From Streptoalloteichus tenebrarius (GTDB lineage: Bacteria > Actinomycetota > Actinomycetes > Mycobacteriales > Pseudonocardiaceae): a stretch of DNA of 64,000 nt. Shown here one piece after another: positions 63,040 to 64,000 of the stretch. The first letter of the stretch is position 1. Each line of letters starts with the position of its first letter. The translations under genes were made by a program, and so were the position numbers. The stretch covers positions 1 to 64,000 of the forward strand of contig NZ_JAMTCP010000029.1 of NCBI RefSeq assembly GCF_024171885.1, in the 5' to 3' direction. The notes below the pieces were generated by a model, which saw only the letters and a program-made list of their open reading frames with translations, was not told where the DNA came from and ran no database searches.

Positions 63040-64000
63040 GTGCGGCTGGCACAGCGGGCCCGCAACGCCCTGTGGTGGCGGACCGCCTCGCACCACGCGA
63101 GGGTCGCCGCCGCCCCGACCGGACAGGCCGTCTACGGACCCCGACTGCCCGACGACACCACCGTGCACTCCGTCCTCGACCTGGCCCTGCGCATCGGCGA
63201 GGTCCAGCTCGCCAGCGGGGCCGGCGCGGCCGACGTGACCGCCACGATGTTGGCCGTCACCAACGCCTACGGGCTGCCGCGCTGCGAGGTGGACGTGATC
63301 TTCACCTCGATCACGGTCTGCTGCCACCGGGGCACCGAGGCCGCCCCGGTCACCAGCGTGCGGGTCGTGCGGTCGCGCAGCCACGACTACACCCGGCTGG
63401 CGAGCGTCGAGCACCTGGTCCGCGAGATCACGGCCGGCCGGACCAGCACCGCCGACGCCCACGCCGAACTCGACCGCATCACCACCGCGCCGCACCCGTA
63501 CCCGAGGTGGGTCGCGACGACGGCGTGGGCCGGGATGGCGGCCGCCGTGGCGGCGCTGCTCGGCGGCGGACTCGTCCTCGCCCTCATCGCCGCCGCGGTC
63601 ACCGCCGTCATCGACCGCGTCGGTCGGGTCCTCAACCGCAGGGCCCTGCCCTTCTTCTTCCAGCAGGCGGTCGGCGGCGCGCTCGCGACCGGCATCGCGC
63701 TCGGCCTGCACGCCACGGGGCTGCTGCCCGCCCACGTCCGGCCGTCGCTGGTCGTCGCGGCCGGCATCGTCGTGCTGCTGTCCGGCCTCTCGCTGGTCGG
63801 CGCCGTCCAGGACGCGATCACCGGCTTCAACGTCACCGCCGCCGGCCGCGCCATGGAGCTGACGCTGATGTCCACCGGGCTGGTCGCCGGCGTGGTGCTG
63901 GCGCTGCGCGCCGGGGTGGCGCTCGGCGCGTGGGTGTCGATCACCGACCCGCTGCCGCCCATGCCGGCGGACCTGCCGCTGATGGTGGCGGCGGGCGCGG
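63040..64000 (+). CDS. Threonine/serine exporter (ThrE) family protein, partial
   Basis: From GTG 63040 (GGGAGGTGA upstream), running past the window end; 320 codons are seen. The N-terminal cytoplasmic ThrE domain (VLDLALRIGEVQLASGAGAA, DVTATMLAVTNAYGLPRCEV, IFTSITVCCHRGTE) carries the conserved Gly-Ala-x-x-Asp-Val. Then come membrane helices (AWAGMAAAVAALLGGGLVLA, LIAAAVTAVI, FFFQQAVGGALATGIALGLH, SLVVAAGIVVLLSGLSLVGA), with the family segment VQDAITGFNVTAAGRAMELT. Related to the Corynebacterium ThrE exporter and YjjP/YjjB. The remaining C-terminal helices are outside the window. Confidence 0.9.
   Translation, partial: MRLAQRARNALWWRTASHHARVAAAPTGQAVYGPRLPDDTTVHSVLDLALRIGEVQLASGAGAADVTATMLAVTNAYGLPRCEVDVIFTSITVCCHRGTEAAPVTSVRVVRSRSHDYTRLASVEHLVREITAGRTSTADAHAELDRITTAPHPYPRWVATTAWAGMAAAVAALLGGGLVLALIAAAVTAVIDRVGRVLNRRALPFFFQQAVGGALATGIALGLHATGLLPAHVRPSLVVAAGIVVLLSGLSLVGAVQDAITGFNVTAAGRAMELTLMSTGLVAGVVLALRAGVALGAWVSITDPLPPMPADLPLMVAAGA

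Overview
The window is about 70+ % G+C with strong G/C bias at third codon positions, many GTG starts, two TPP riboswitches, DUF397/XRE regulator pairs, a PE/PPE-EspG locus, MsiK-type sugar ABC operons without their own ATPase, and a DasR-type GlcNAc regulon. This points to a filamentous actinomycete, most likely a Pseudonocardiales member (Saccharothrix/Actinosynnema/Lentzea-like). It is ordinary chromosome with several small, repeat-rich or recently duplicated patches.

Layout. 0-3.2 kb: repeats, then a LytR_C protein and a DUF3263 protein (minus), peptide deformylase and a LysE-type exporter (plus). 3.2-5.9 kb: TPP riboswitch-thiC-thiD. 6-9.7 kb: a FUSC-type membrane protein and an orphan T4-beta-like protein. 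9.8-13.9 kb: the second thiamine locus, thiO-thiS-[four ThiG/ThiS chimeric units]-thiG on the minus strand behind its own TPP riboswitch, with thiE divergent. 13.9-16 kb: an XRE/DUF5753 regulator followed by four intact DUF397 genes and one truncated copy, built by segmental duplication. 16-22.4 kb: a proline-tailed small protein, a FAD monooxygenase/TetR pair, a lower-G+C patch of small genes (HTH, membrane, secreted) and a secreted S1 protease. 23.3-28.7 kb: a PE-like/PPE/EspG cluster with a 939-residue PPE protein carrying about six long repeats. 28.8-31 kb: an MFS pump and an unknown gene. 31-38 kb: dasR divergent from dasA-dasB-dasC-GH3 hexosaminidase-SIS deaminase, with two DasR-type (dre) sites. 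38.5-45.9 kb: a FadR-type GntR regulator, a 1.1-kb gene-free repeat region, a large secreted subtilase, a GlcNAc-kinase-like protein, a duplicated segment and a DUF3159 protein. 46-52.8 kb: a second sugar operon (ROK regulator, lipoprotein, two permeases, GH4 glycosidase, BadF-type kinase). 53-55 kb: SGNH esterase and ADP-ribosylglycohydrolase. 55.4-59.3 kb: two tandem paralogous FAD monooxygenases divergent from a TetR gene with twin operators. 59.4-64 kb: DUF6114/DUF6230 pair, a MerR regulator, tRNA-Thr(TGT) and a ThrE-type exporter cut by the window end.

How the genes work together. thiC, thiD, thiE, thiG, thiS and thiO cover most of the pyrimidine and thiazole branches of thiamine synthesis (thiF and thiL are not here), both arms under TPP control. 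The das locus and the ROK operon each import amino-sugar or beta-glucoside oligosaccharides with a shared ATPase encoded elsewhere, and cleave them inside the cell: one by a GH3 hexosaminidase plus deaminase, the other by a GH4 enzyme paired with a sugar kinase.

The most unusual structure is the thiS-thiG junction. Four tandem units encode the first ~57 residues of ThiG (or a shortened version) fused to the last ~43 residues of ThiS. Three have open frames ending in Gly-Gly and one is frameshifted. The Gly-Gly codons of each unit also serve as the Shine-Dalgarno sequence of the next.
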